A stretch of DNA of 17,874 bases, taken from the NCBI GenBank assembly GCA_002395605.1, contig DGXO01000008.1, positions 59,628 to 77,501 of the forward strand, in the 5' to 3' direction. Each line of letters starts with the position of its first letter. Position 1 is the stretch's first letter. Positions 1-6,287 of this stretch are shown here, piece by piece. The position numbers were made by a program, and so were the translations under genes. The notes under the pieces were generated by a model. That model worked only from the letters and a program-made list of their open reading frames with translations, searched no databases and was not told the DNA's origin. Source of the DNA: Bacteroidales bacterium UBA4230 (lineage in GTDB: Bacteria; Bacteroidota; Bacteroidia; Bacteroidales; UBA932).

Positions 1-1
1 C

Positions 2-514
2 GGCGCCCAGAAGAACGTGGGCCCTGCAGGTGTTGTCTTCGCAATTATCAAGAAGGACTCCCTTGGCCGCGTAACCCGTCACATCCCCACAATGCTGGAC
101 TACCGCACCCACATTGACAAGCTCTCCATGTTCAACACCCCTCCCGTGTTCAACATCTTTGTCATGAAGGAAACCCTCAAGTGGATCAAGGACATGGGCG
201 GCGTAGAGGCCATCCAGAAGATCAATGAGAAGAAAGCCGGCCTCCTTTATGCCGAAATTGACCGCAACTCAATGTTTGTTGGCACCGCCGCGGTAGAAGA
301 CCGTTCCCTCATGAACGTATGCTTTGTGATGGCTCCCGGCAAGGAAGGCCTCCAGGACGAATTCATGGCCTTTGCCAAGGAACGCGGCATGGTGGGCATC
401 AAGGGCCACCGCAGCGTAGGCGGTTTCCGCGCCTCCCTGTACAATGCCTGCTCCATTGAGGACGTCCAGGCTCTTGTAGACTGCATGCAGGAATTTGAAA
501 AACTTCATAAGTAA
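2..514 (+). CDS. serC: Phosphoserine aminotransferase, C-terminal part (partial)
   Basis: Class-V PLP aminotransferase that makes 3-phosphoserine from 3-phosphohydroxypyruvate and glutamate, the second step of serine synthesis; cytoplasmic. The gene enters the window already in frame: the first codons read GAQKNVGPAG, the SerC signature around the PLP-binding lysine (the Lys codon at 11-13). About 170 codons remain, covering the end of the large domain and the C-terminal domain (VGIKGHRSVGGFRASLYNA, typical of SerC). The GTG at 17 is an internal valine of that motif and not a start. The stop TAA at 512-514 overlaps the serA ATG by one base (TAATG), so the two are translationally coupled. Identity is certain from the motif and from the serA neighbour. 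Confidence 0.95.
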   Translation, partial: GAQKNVGPAGVVFAIIKKDSLGRVTRHIPTMLDYRTHIDKLSMFNTPPVFNIFVMKETLKWIKDMGGVEAIQKINEKKAGLLYAEIDRNSMFVGTAAVEDRSLMNVCFVMAPGKEGLQDEFMAFAKERGMVGIKGHRSVGGFRASLYNACSIEDVQALVDCMQEFEKLHK

Positions 515-1434
515 TGAAAATTTTACTCGCAACCCAGAAGCCCTTTGCGGCGGCAGCCGTTAAAGGCATCACAGATATCCTCGAGGCCGCCGGCCATGAG
601 GTAGTGAAACTTGAAAAATACGCAGAGCAGCAGGACCTTGTGGCTGCTGTGGCAGATGCCGAAGCCCTTATCATCCGCTCCGACAAAGTTACCGCAGAGG
701 TACTTGACGCAGCTCCTAAGCTGAAGATTGTTGTACGCGCAGGCGCAGGCTATGACAACGTAGACCTTGAGGCCGCTACGGCCCATGGCGTGGTTGTGAT
801 GAACACCCCCGGCCAGAACTCAAATGCAGTGGCGGAACTTGCACTGGGCCTCATGATTTTCATGGCCCGCACCCACTTCACCCCGGCAACCGGCAGTGAA
901 CTCCAGGGCAAGCGCCTTGGCGTCCAGGCCTACGGCAACGTAGGCCGTCTGGTAGGCCAGAAGGCCCGTGCACTTGGAATGGAAATTTCGGCCCTGGACC
1001 CCTTCCTTACAGACGAGCAGATTGTAGCGGGAGGCGCCGCCCCGGTCCATTCCGTGGAAGAGCTCTACGCAAATTCCGACTACCTCTCAATCCACATTCC
1101 GGCCCTGCCCTCAACCATCAAGAGCATCGGATATGACCTTATAATGCGTATGCCCAAGGGCGCAACGCTTGTGAACACCGCCCGCAAGGAGGTCATTGAT
1201 GAGGAAGGTCTGTTCCGTGCTCTGTCAGAGCGCGAGGACCTCAAATATGTCACGGACGTGATGCCCGACAACTACGACCGCCTCACCAAGAACTTCGGCT
1301 ACAGGGTGTTTGCAACGCCCAAGAAGATGGGAGCCCAAACCTCCGAAGCCAATGTGAACGCCGGCCTTGCCGCAGCGCGTCAGATAGTTGACTTCTTTGC
1401 AACAGGAAACCGTAAATTCCAGGTGAACAAATAG
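514..1434 (+). CDS. serA: D-3-phosphoglycerate dehydrogenase, short form without ACT domain
   Basis: NAD-dependent 2-hydroxyacid dehydrogenase family; oxidises 3-phosphoglycerate, the first step of serine synthesis. At 306 aa it is about 100 residues shorter than E. coli SerA and ends without an ACT domain, so serine feedback through ACT is not expected. The substrate domain has IVVRAGAGYDNVD and NTPGQNSNAVAEL. The nucleotide-binding glycines are G136, G141 and G144 in LGVQAYGNVG, and the catalytic arginine is R224 in VNTARKEV. The usual catalytic histidine region (TPHIG) instead reads TPKKMG (K270, K271), and the usual DVFxxEP acid region reads TDVMPDNYD. From memory, Bacteroides SerA proteins look the same, so this is probably a lineage trait. 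The ATG overlaps the serC stop. The gene is followed by hairpins and a convergent gene. Confidence 0.9.
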   Translation: MKILLATQKPFAAAAVKGITDILEAAGHEVVKLEKYAEQQDLVAAVADAEALIIRSDKVTAEVLDAAPKLKIVVRAGAGYDNVDLEAATAHGVVVMNTPGQNSNAVAELALGLMIFMARTHFTPATGSELQGKRLGVQAYGNVGRLVGQKARALGMEISALDPFLTDEQIVAGGAAPVHSVEELYANSDYLSIHIPALPSTIKSIGYDLIMRMPKGATLVNTARKEVIDEEGLFRALSEREDLKYVTDVMPDNYDRLTKNFGYRVFATPKKMGAQTSEANVNAGLAAARQIVDFFATGNRKFQVNK

Positions 1435-1495
1435 GGGCTTGGACCAAGCTTTTCTATAATTGCCTGATTATAAGGTATTTGTATTATATTATTTT

Positions 1496-1525
1496 CCAAG
1501 GGTACCAGTTTTGGGGCACCCTTGG
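1496..1525. repeat. 30-nt hairpin (7-bp CCAAGGG stem, 16-nt loop), REP-like, with T-run
   Basis: CCAAGGG (1496-1502) pairs with CCCTTGG (1519-1525) across exactly 16 nt; T1503-A1518 and an inner CC/GG can extend the stem. A run of seven T (1527-1533) follows, so on the plus strand it is a plausible Rho-independent terminator for serC-serA. It has the same stem and loop lengths as the two hairpins flanking the transposase gene at 3022-3051 and 4137-4166. Confidence 0.65.
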
Positions 1526-1533
1526 ATTTTTTT

Positions 1534-1555
1534 ACATACATAACGCGCTGTATGT
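1534..1555. repeat. 7-bp perfect inverted repeat
   Basis: ACATACA (1534-1540) and TGTATGT (1549-1555) are separated by 8 nt (TAACGCGC). This is the second of three consecutive hairpins in the 186-bp gap between the convergent serA and DUF1015 genes. It may contribute to bidirectional termination; no other function is visible. Confidence 0.5.
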
Positions 1556-1569
1556 CAAGTGTTTATAAT

Positions 1570-1597
1570 AATGGCCGATCCAAGGGGACCGGCCATT
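1570..1597. terminator. Strong hairpin between convergent genes
   Basis: AATGGCCG (1570-1577) pairs with CGGCCATT (1590-1597). After one A/C mismatch the stem continues TCC/GGA, leaving an AAGG loop. It lies 24 bp beyond the end of the minus-strand DUF1015 gene and 136 bp beyond serA. There is no strong T-run on either side, so factor-independent termination is likely weak; an RNA 3'-end stabilising hairpin is the alternative. Confidence 0.45.
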
Positions 1598-1620
1598 GCA
1601 GCTACATTATGTGTTAGTAT

Positions 1621-2883
1621 CTAGTCCAGCGAGTGGATAGCCAGACCGCTGCGGAGCTTGGGCTCAAACCAGGTGGTCTTGGGAGGCATGATGTTGCCGG
1701 TGTCGGCAATGCGGATGAGCTGGTCCATGGAAACGGGATACAGCGCAAACGCAACCTTCATTTCTCCGGAATCCACGCGGCGGGAAAGCTCCCCAAGGCC
1801 GCGGATACCGCCCACGAAGTCTATCCTCTTGTCTGTGCGAAGGTCCTTGATGCCAAGGATCTTGTCAAGGACAAGGTTGCTGAGGATGGTTACGTCCAGG
1901 ACGCCGATGGGGTCTGCGTCATTATACCTGCCGGGTTTTGCCGTAAGGCTGTACCACTTGTCCCCAAGATACATGGAGAAATTGTGAAGGCCGGCGGGAG
2001 CATAAGGCTTTGCGGGACGGCCGCAACGCGGTTTGGTTGCAACTGACACTTCAAAATCATCTTCCAAGGCCTTCAGGAACTCTTCTTCCGAAAGGCCGTT
2101 CAGGTCCTTCACCACACGGTTGTAATCTATGATTGCGAGGTGACTTTGAGGGAAGCACACGGCCATGAACCAGTTGTACTCCTCCTCTCCCGTGTGGTGA
2201 GGATTCTGAGCTTTCTTCTCTGCGCCTACGCGTGCGGCGGCGGCAGTGCGGTGGTGACCGTCGGCCACATAGAAGGCGTCTATCTGGGTGGTGAAGATTT
2301 CCGTTATGCGTTTGATGACGGCGTCGTCGGATATTACCCAGAAGGTGTGGGTGAACTTGTTTTCATCCGTGAACTTGTATTCGGGCTTTCCGGAAGCAGC
2401 CTTTGCAACAATCTCATTGAGCTCTTCATTGTCCTTGTATGCAAAGAACACGGGCTCTATGTTGGCGTTCTGGATGCGTACGTGCACCATGCGGTCGTCT
2501 TCCTTGTCCTTGCGGGTGAGTTCGTGTTTCTTGATTATGCCGTTTGCATAGTCGTCCGTGTGGGCGCAAAGTACAAGGCCGTACTGGGTGCGCTTGCCCA
2601 TGGTTTGGGCATACACATAGTACTTCTCCTTTTCCTCGCGGACCAGCCAGCCGCGCTCCTTCCAGGCCTTGAAGTTCTCTACGGCCTTGTCGTAGGTGCG
2701 TTGCTCGTGCTCTCCGGCAATGGGAGTGAAGTCAATTTCGGGTTTTGTGATGTGCAGGAGGCTCTTTTCCCCTGCCATGTCGCGGGCTTCCTCAGAGTTG
2801 AGGACATCATAAGGAGGTGCTGCTACCTCAGTCACCAAATTCTTGGGTGGCCTTATTGCAGCAAAAGGTTTTACTCTTACCAT
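1621..2883 (-). CDS. DUF1015 family protein
   Basis: A conserved protein of unknown biochemical role, 420 aa and soluble with no signal peptide. Recognised by the N-terminal MVRVKPFAAIRPPK and APPYDVLNSEEAR motifs and the central YVADGHHRTAAA motif, which looks like a small catalytic or nucleotide-binding loop. From memory, DUF1015 genes often neighbour serC and serA in Bacteroidetes, which hints at a link to serine or phosphoserine metabolism; this is inference. The open frame extends upstream to 2931, but that start would lie inside a well-formed promoter (2908-2939). The ATG at 2881-2883 begins exactly where family similarity begins and is preferred. It is convergent with serA. Confidence 0.85.
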   Translation of the reverse strand: MVRVKPFAAIRPPKNLVTEVAAPPYDVLNSEEARDMAGEKSLLHITKPEIDFTPIAGEHEQRTYDKAVENFKAWKERGWLVREEKEKYYVYAQTMGKRTQYGLVLCAHTDDYANGIIKKHELTRKDKEDDRMVHVRIQNANIEPVFFAYKDNEELNEIVAKAASGKPEYKFTDENKFTHTFWVISDDAVIKRITEIFTTQIDAFYVADGHHRTAAAARVGAEKKAQNPHHTGEEEYNWFMAVCFPQSHLAIIDYNRVVKDLNGLSEEEFLKALEDDFEVSVATKPRCGRPAKPYAPAGLHNFSMYLGDKWYSLTAKPGRYNDADPIGVLDVTILSNLVLDKILGIKDLRTDKRIDFVGGIRGLGELSRRVDSGEMKVAFALYPVSMDQLIRIADTGNIMPPKTTWFEPKLRSGLAIHSLD

Positions 2884-2907
2884 ATCAGTTTCAGTGTTTA
2901 AGTTCGA

Positions 2908-2939
2908 CAAAGTTACAAAATGGACAGGCAAAACGCAAA
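2908..2939 (-). promoter_or_regulatory. Bacteroides-type promoter of the DUF1015 gene
   Basis: Read on the minus strand: TTTG (2939-2936), 20 nt, then TAACTTTG (2915-2908), matching the Bacteroidetes -33 TTTG / -7 TAnnTTTG consensus with the expected 19-21 nt spacing. Transcription should begin around 2904, giving a leader of about 20 nt before the ATG at 2883. No Shine-Dalgarno sequence is present, as is common in this phylum. Confidence 0.65.
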
Positions 2940-3021
2940 TGAGATTATACCACTACGCACCCAATGTTTTTTATCTCAAGCCAACCTGCTGATATCCAGC
3001 CAATTAGCCGGAGCCGGCGTT

Positions 3022-3051
3022 CCAAGGGTGGCCATTTTTCAGGGCCCTTGG
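3022..3051. repeat. REP-like 30-nt hairpin upstream of the RAYT-like gene
   Basis: CCAAGGG (3022-3028), a 16-nt loop TGGCCATTTTTCAGGG, then CCCTTGG (3045-3051). It lies 19 bp before the transposase ATG. Just before it is a second small palindrome, GCCGGAGCCGGC (3007-3018). The counterpart at 4137-4166 begins with nearly the same bases (TCCA[A/T]GGGTGGCCA) and has the same stem and loop lengths. RAYT transposases are known to act on palindromic REP sequences, so this is a plausible substrate. Confidence 0.65.
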
Positions 3052-3070
3052 GTTTCACTGGCACAGTAAC

Positions 3071-4075
3071 ATGCTAATACACAACGTATTACCAGAAAGG
3101 CGGAGCCAAGGGCCGCATGAGAGAAAACAGTTTTTAGATGTGGAGTTCTTCTTTGTAACTTGCCGCCGTAAAAAAGTTGTGCGCAATATGAAAAGGAGTG
3201 AGTTTTTGGACCCGTACGGCGGACGGGAAGGAGTGTTTCAATTTACTATGGAACACTTGGAAAAGCAGCTTGTCTTTAGAGTTGAAGAAGACTATGTGTA
3301 CGGGGTGAATACCCTGGCCCTTGCCACATTGGAATATCCCGTCAAATTACTTTGTTACAGTCTGATGAGCAACCACCTGCATCTTCTTCTCAGGGGACAG
3401 TACACCTACTGCTTGAGATTCTATGATTGGATAATAGGACGTATAAGAAGCTATCTGGGAAGGAAATACAGGATATCCGGCGTCATTTCCGGCATGAACG
3501 TGGACATCAGTGCAGTAGATAGCGGCCGAATGTTCCGCAATGAGGTCCTATACCAGATCCGTAATCCCTACAAGGCAAGAATATGTTCTCCGCTGTCGTA
3601 CACCTGGAGTTCTGCAGACGTATATTTCAACTCGCAGTGTCATCTTGTCTGCGGGACACCCTTTGCCAATCACCGTGAAGTCAGGATGCTTCTTCACACA
3701 CACATGCATATTCCCAACCATTGGACACATGACAACGGGCGTATTCTGAACAAGTGGTTTGTAGACTACAAGTATGTGGAAAAGAGCATTGGCAGCAGCC
3801 TGGTATTCTTTGACGGTCTAAGGATATATGACTTGGAATCAGTAGTGGCTCAGGCACATGGACTGGAAGTAACTATCAGTTTCAGTGACAGTGAAATGCT
3901 GGAGAAAATTGCGGTGATTTGCCATAATGAATACCATGTCCGGTCCCATCACCAGCTGGACCAGAAGTCGCTGATGATTCTGGCAAGGACAATTGCCCGC
4001 CGCTTTTCATGCCCAAAGAGCCAGATTGCAAGGCTTCTAGGCCTGGACATGTCCTTTCTGGACAAACTATTGTAA
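3071..4075 (+). CDS. RAYT-like Y1/HUH transposase (IS200/REP-associated family)
   Basis: A single-strand DNA-processing enzyme of the Y1 transposase superfamily, 334 aa. The N-terminal domain (about 20-175) begins with LDVEFFFVTCRRKKVV. It carries the HUH metal-binding pair H102-L-H104 in LMSNHLHLLLRG and a candidate nucleophile, Y161, in VLYQIRNPYKARI, about 57 residues later, a typical spacing. The C-terminal part (about 265-334) ends in helices with QIARLLGLDMSFLDKLL, resembling the helix-turn-helix tails common in Bacteroidetes RAYTs. There is no second IS200/IS605 gene (tnpB). It is flanked at close range by matching hairpins on both sides, so a domesticated REP-associated transposase is more likely than a free insertion sequence. 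No frameshift is visible. It stands alone between a minus-strand gene on each side. Confidence 0.8.
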   Translation: MLIHNVLPERRSQGPHERKQFLDVEFFFVTCRRKKVVRNMKRSEFLDPYGGREGVFQFTMEHLEKQLVFRVEEDYVYGVNTLALATLEYPVKLLCYSLMSNHLHLLLRGQYTYCLRFYDWIIGRIRSYLGRKYRISGVISGMNVDISAVDSGRMFRNEVLYQIRNPYKARICSPLSYTWSSADVYFNSQCHLVCGTPFANHREVRMLLHTHMHIPNHWTHDNGRILNKWFVDYKYVEKSIGSSLVFFDGLRIYDLESVVAQAHGLEVTISFSDSEMLEKIAVICHNEYHVRSHHQLDQKSLMILARTIARRFSCPKSQIARLLGLDMSFLDKLL

Positions 4076-4136
4076 CCCCATGGCACGTCTTCACCCATAA
4101 AGTGTTCAGTTTCAACATGTTGCGAAAAGAGCAAAT

Positions 4137-4166
4137 CCATGGGTGGCCAATAATCGACGCCCATGG
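4137..4166. repeat. REP-like 30-nt hairpin downstream of the RAYT-like gene
   Basis: CCATGGG (4137-4143), a 16-nt loop TGGCCAATAATCGACG, then CCCATGG (4160-4166), starting 62 bp after the transposase stop. Compared with the upstream hairpin at 3022-3051, the fourth stem position has changed from A to T and its partner from T to A, so pairing is kept. The first six loop bases (TGGCCA) are identical. Confidence 0.65.
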
Positions 4167-4222
4167 AACACCATAGTCCCACAAAACCCTGACATTCAGC
4201 TACTTACCAATATCCCTGATCC

Positions 4223-4260
4223 AAGGGCCCAATTCCTGAGGACTACGCCCACGGAAACGG
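4223..4260. repeat. Partial copy of the trmH 3' end
   Basis: Bases 4239-4260 are a 22-nt exact direct repeat of 4314-4335, which codes for the SVSVGVV segment near the trmH C-terminus. Upstream of this, AAGGGCCCA is also shared (4223-4231 and 4304-4312), with 7 versus 1 nt between the two blocks. The copy lies outside the gene, past its stop codon, and is followed by a run of nine G (4269-4277). Confidence 0.8.
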
Positions 4261-4279
4261 GACGCGGAGGGGGGGGGCG

Positions 4280-4873
4280 TCAGTGAGAGTCTGCCACCTG
4301 GGAAAGGGCCCACAGGACTACGCCCACGGAAACGGAGACGTTGAGGGAGTGCTTGGTGCCGCGCTGGGGAATCTCAAGGGAAAAGTCGCAGGCATCCACT
4401 ACGGACTGCTGGACGCCGTCTACCTCATTGCCGAAAACTAGCGCAATTCTTTTGTCCGTAGCAGGGCTGCATCCTTCTCCGCAGACAAAATGCTCCGAAG
4501 GATGCACCCTGTTACGGACATATTCATCCAGTTTCACGGAATTCACCGTTTGCTCCACGGCAATTACGGTGTAGCCGGAAGCCTGGAGGCTGCGCACAAG
4601 CGCCACGGTGTCTGCCACGTGCTCCGAGGGCACAACTTCCTCTGCGCCAAGTGCCACCTTGCGGAGCTCCGGGGAAGGCGGCACGGGGCAGATACCGCAG
4701 AGATACACCTTGTCCACGCCAAAGGCATCCGAGGTGCGGAAGGCGCTGCCAACGTTGTGGGCGCTGCGGACATTGTCCAGCACAAGGACCACACCGCTGG
4801 AGGGTCTTGTGGTGCGGTATTCTTCGGCCGAAATGCGGCCAAGTTCCCTGTTGAGTAGTTTTCTGTCTTTCAC
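4280..4873 (-). CDS. TrmH/SpoU-family RNA 2'-O-methyltransferase
   Basis: SAM-dependent RNA ribose methyltransferase with a SPOUT fold; the exact tRNA or rRNA target cannot be read from the sequence. Motif 1 is LDNVRSAHNVGSAFRTSDAF, motif 2 LVFGNEVDGV, and motif 3 EIPQRGTKHSLNVSVSVGVV, all of SpoU type. At about 197 aa it is a compact catalytic domain with no separate RNA-binding extension. No ATG lies upstream in frame: the open frame reaches a TTG at 4933 inside the glyA promoter, so the GTG at 4871-4873 (VKDRKLLNREL) is preferred. A possible minus-strand -7 element, TATCTTTG, lies at 4886-4879 without a good -33, so the mRNA leader would be very short. It is divergent from glyA, and part of its 3' end is copied downstream (4223-4260). 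Confidence 0.85.
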   Translation of the reverse strand: MKDRKLLNRELGRISAEEYRTTRPSSGVVLVLDNVRSAHNVGSAFRTSDAFGVDKVYLCGICPVPPSPELRKVALGAEEVVPSEHVADTVALVRSLQASGYTVIAVEQTVNSVKLDEYVRNRVHPSEHFVCGEGCSPATDKRIALVFGNEVDGVQQSVVDACDFSLEIPQRGTKHSLNVSVSVGVVLWALSQVADSH

Positions 4874-4908
4874 GGGGACAAAGATAAAGGTTTTTAGATT
4901 ATTATGAT

Positions 4909-4916
4909 TATATTTG
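4909..4916 (+). promoter_or_regulatory. Putative -7 element of the glyA promoter
   Basis: TATATTTG matches TAnnTTTG exactly, 24 bp before the glyA ATG, implying a leader of about 20 nt. The -33 TTTG is not evident at the usual distance; only a T-run at 4891-4895 is seen. The region is AT-rich compared with the flanking genes, as expected for a divergent promoter. Confidence 0.45.
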
Positions 4917-4940
4917 CATAATATAATAACCAATCACTCT

Positions 4941-6284
4941 ATGAAAAAAGACATTCAACTTTTTGATCTTATCAAGAAGGAACAGGAGCGCCAGAGCGCT
5001 GGCCTGGAACTTATTGCATCTGAAAACTACGTATCTGATCAGGTAATGGCCGCCATGGGCTCCGTGTGCACAAATAAATACGCCGAAGGCTACCCCGGCA
5101 AGCGCTACTACGGCGGCTGCGAGGTAGTGGACCAGATTGAGCAGCTTGCAATTGACAGGCTCAAGGCCCTCTACGACGCCGAATACGCAAACGTCCAGCC
5201 CCACTCTGGTGCGCAGGCCAACATGGCAGTGACCATGGCCATCCTGAAGCCCGGAGACACCTTCATGGGCCTGGACCTCTCCATGGGCGGCCACCTCACC
5301 CACGGCAGCCCCGTGAACGCCAGCGGTATCCTCTATCACCCCGTTGCATACGGCCTCAACCCTGAAACCGGCCGCGTAGACTACGACGAAATGGAGCGCA
5401 AGGCCCTTGAGTGCAAGCCCAAGCTCATCATAGGCGGGGCATCGGCCTACTCCCGCGAATGGGATTATGAAAGGATGCGCAAGATTGCCGACGAAGTGGG
5501 CGCCATCCTCTGGATTGACATGGCCCACACCGCCGGGCTCATTGCCGCAGGTCTTCTCAAGAACCCCGTAAAATACGCTCACATAGTAACTTCCACCACC
5601 CATAAGACCCTTCGCGGGCCCCGCGGAGGCATCATCCTCATGGGCAAAGACTTCCCCAACCCTTGGGGCCTCACCACTCCTAAGGGAGAGGTGAAGATGA
5701 TGAGCGCCATCCTCAATTCGGCCGTATTCCCCGGTATCCAGGGCGGCCCGCTTGAGCACGTCATTGCCGCAAAGGCCGTGGCTTTCTACGAAGCCGCCCA
5801 GCCCGAGTACAAGGAGTACCAGAAGCAGGTGGTGAAAAACGCCGCCGCAATGTGCCGTGAATTCATCCAGAAAGGCTACAAGATTATCTCTGACGGCACC
5901 GACAACCACCTCATGCTCATAGACCTTCGGCCCAAATTCCCCAACCTCACCGGCCGCGTGGCCGAAAAAGAGCTTGTGAGGGCCGATATCACCGTGAACA
6001 AGAACATGGTTCCCTTTGATAGCCGCAGCGCCTTTGCCACCTCCGGACTTCGCGTGGGAACTCCCGCCGTCACATCCCGCGGCTTTGAGGAAAAGGACAT
6101 GAAAACCATCGTGGAGCTAATTGACACCGTGCTCCAAAGTGCATCGGACCACTTTGACGCCATCACGGCAAAAGAGCCCACGGAGCAGCAGACAGCAGAG
6201 CGCATAGCCCACAAGATGGTGCTTGACGAAGTCCGCCGCAAAGTGAACATGATGACCGCCGGAAGGCCGCTTAACCGCTACTAG
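4941..6284 (+). CDS. glyA: Serine hydroxymethyltransferase
   Basis: PLP enzyme that interconverts serine plus tetrahydrofolate with glycine plus 5,10-methylene-THF, the main one-carbon source of the cell; cytoplasmic. The 447-aa sequence shows LIASENYVS, EGYPGKRYYGG, NVQPHSGAQAN and the PLP-lysine motif STTHKTLRGPRGG with K222. It ends MVLDEVRRKVNMMTAGRPLNRY. Length and motifs are full, with no sign of damage. The frame opens nine codons earlier at a TTG (4914), but that codon falls in the -7 promoter element, so the ATG at 4941 is taken as the start. Only three bases separate its stop from the nuclease lipoprotein gene, suggesting read-through transcription into that exported-protein cluster. 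Confidence 0.97.
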   Translation: MKKDIQLFDLIKKEQERQSAGLELIASENYVSDQVMAAMGSVCTNKYAEGYPGKRYYGGCEVVDQIEQLAIDRLKALYDAEYANVQPHSGAQANMAVTMAILKPGDTFMGLDLSMGGHLTHGSPVNASGILYHPVAYGLNPETGRVDYDEMERKALECKPKLIIGGASAYSREWDYERMRKIADEVGAILWIDMAHTAGLIAAGLLKNPVKYAHIVTSTTHKTLRGPRGGIILMGKDFPNPWGLTTPKGEVKMMSAILNSAVFPGIQGGPLEHVIAAKAVAFYEAAQPEYKEYQKQVVKNAAAMCREFIQKGYKIISDGTDNHLMLIDLRPKFPNLTGRVAEKELVRADITVNKNMVPFDSRSAFATSGLRVGTPAVTSRGFEEKDMKTIVELIDTVLQSASDHFDAITAKEPTEQQTAERIAHKMVLDEVRRKVNMMTAGRPLNRY

Positions 6285-6287
6285 AAG

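Noticed and set aside
2140..2901. 253-aa open frame antisense to the DUF1015 gene
   Set aside because: Shadow of the minus-strand gene, with no recognisable domain; its end runs into the DUF1015 start region and reaches the promoter.
3071..4166. Complete IS200/IS605 insertion sequence
   Set aside because: No tnpB and no clear left/right end pair beyond the short hairpins; a REP-associated single transposase fits better.
4908..5909. 333-aa open frame antisense to glyA
   Set aside because: It covers the strongly conserved glyA frame and its composition follows the GC-rich codons of that gene; no start context or family motif.
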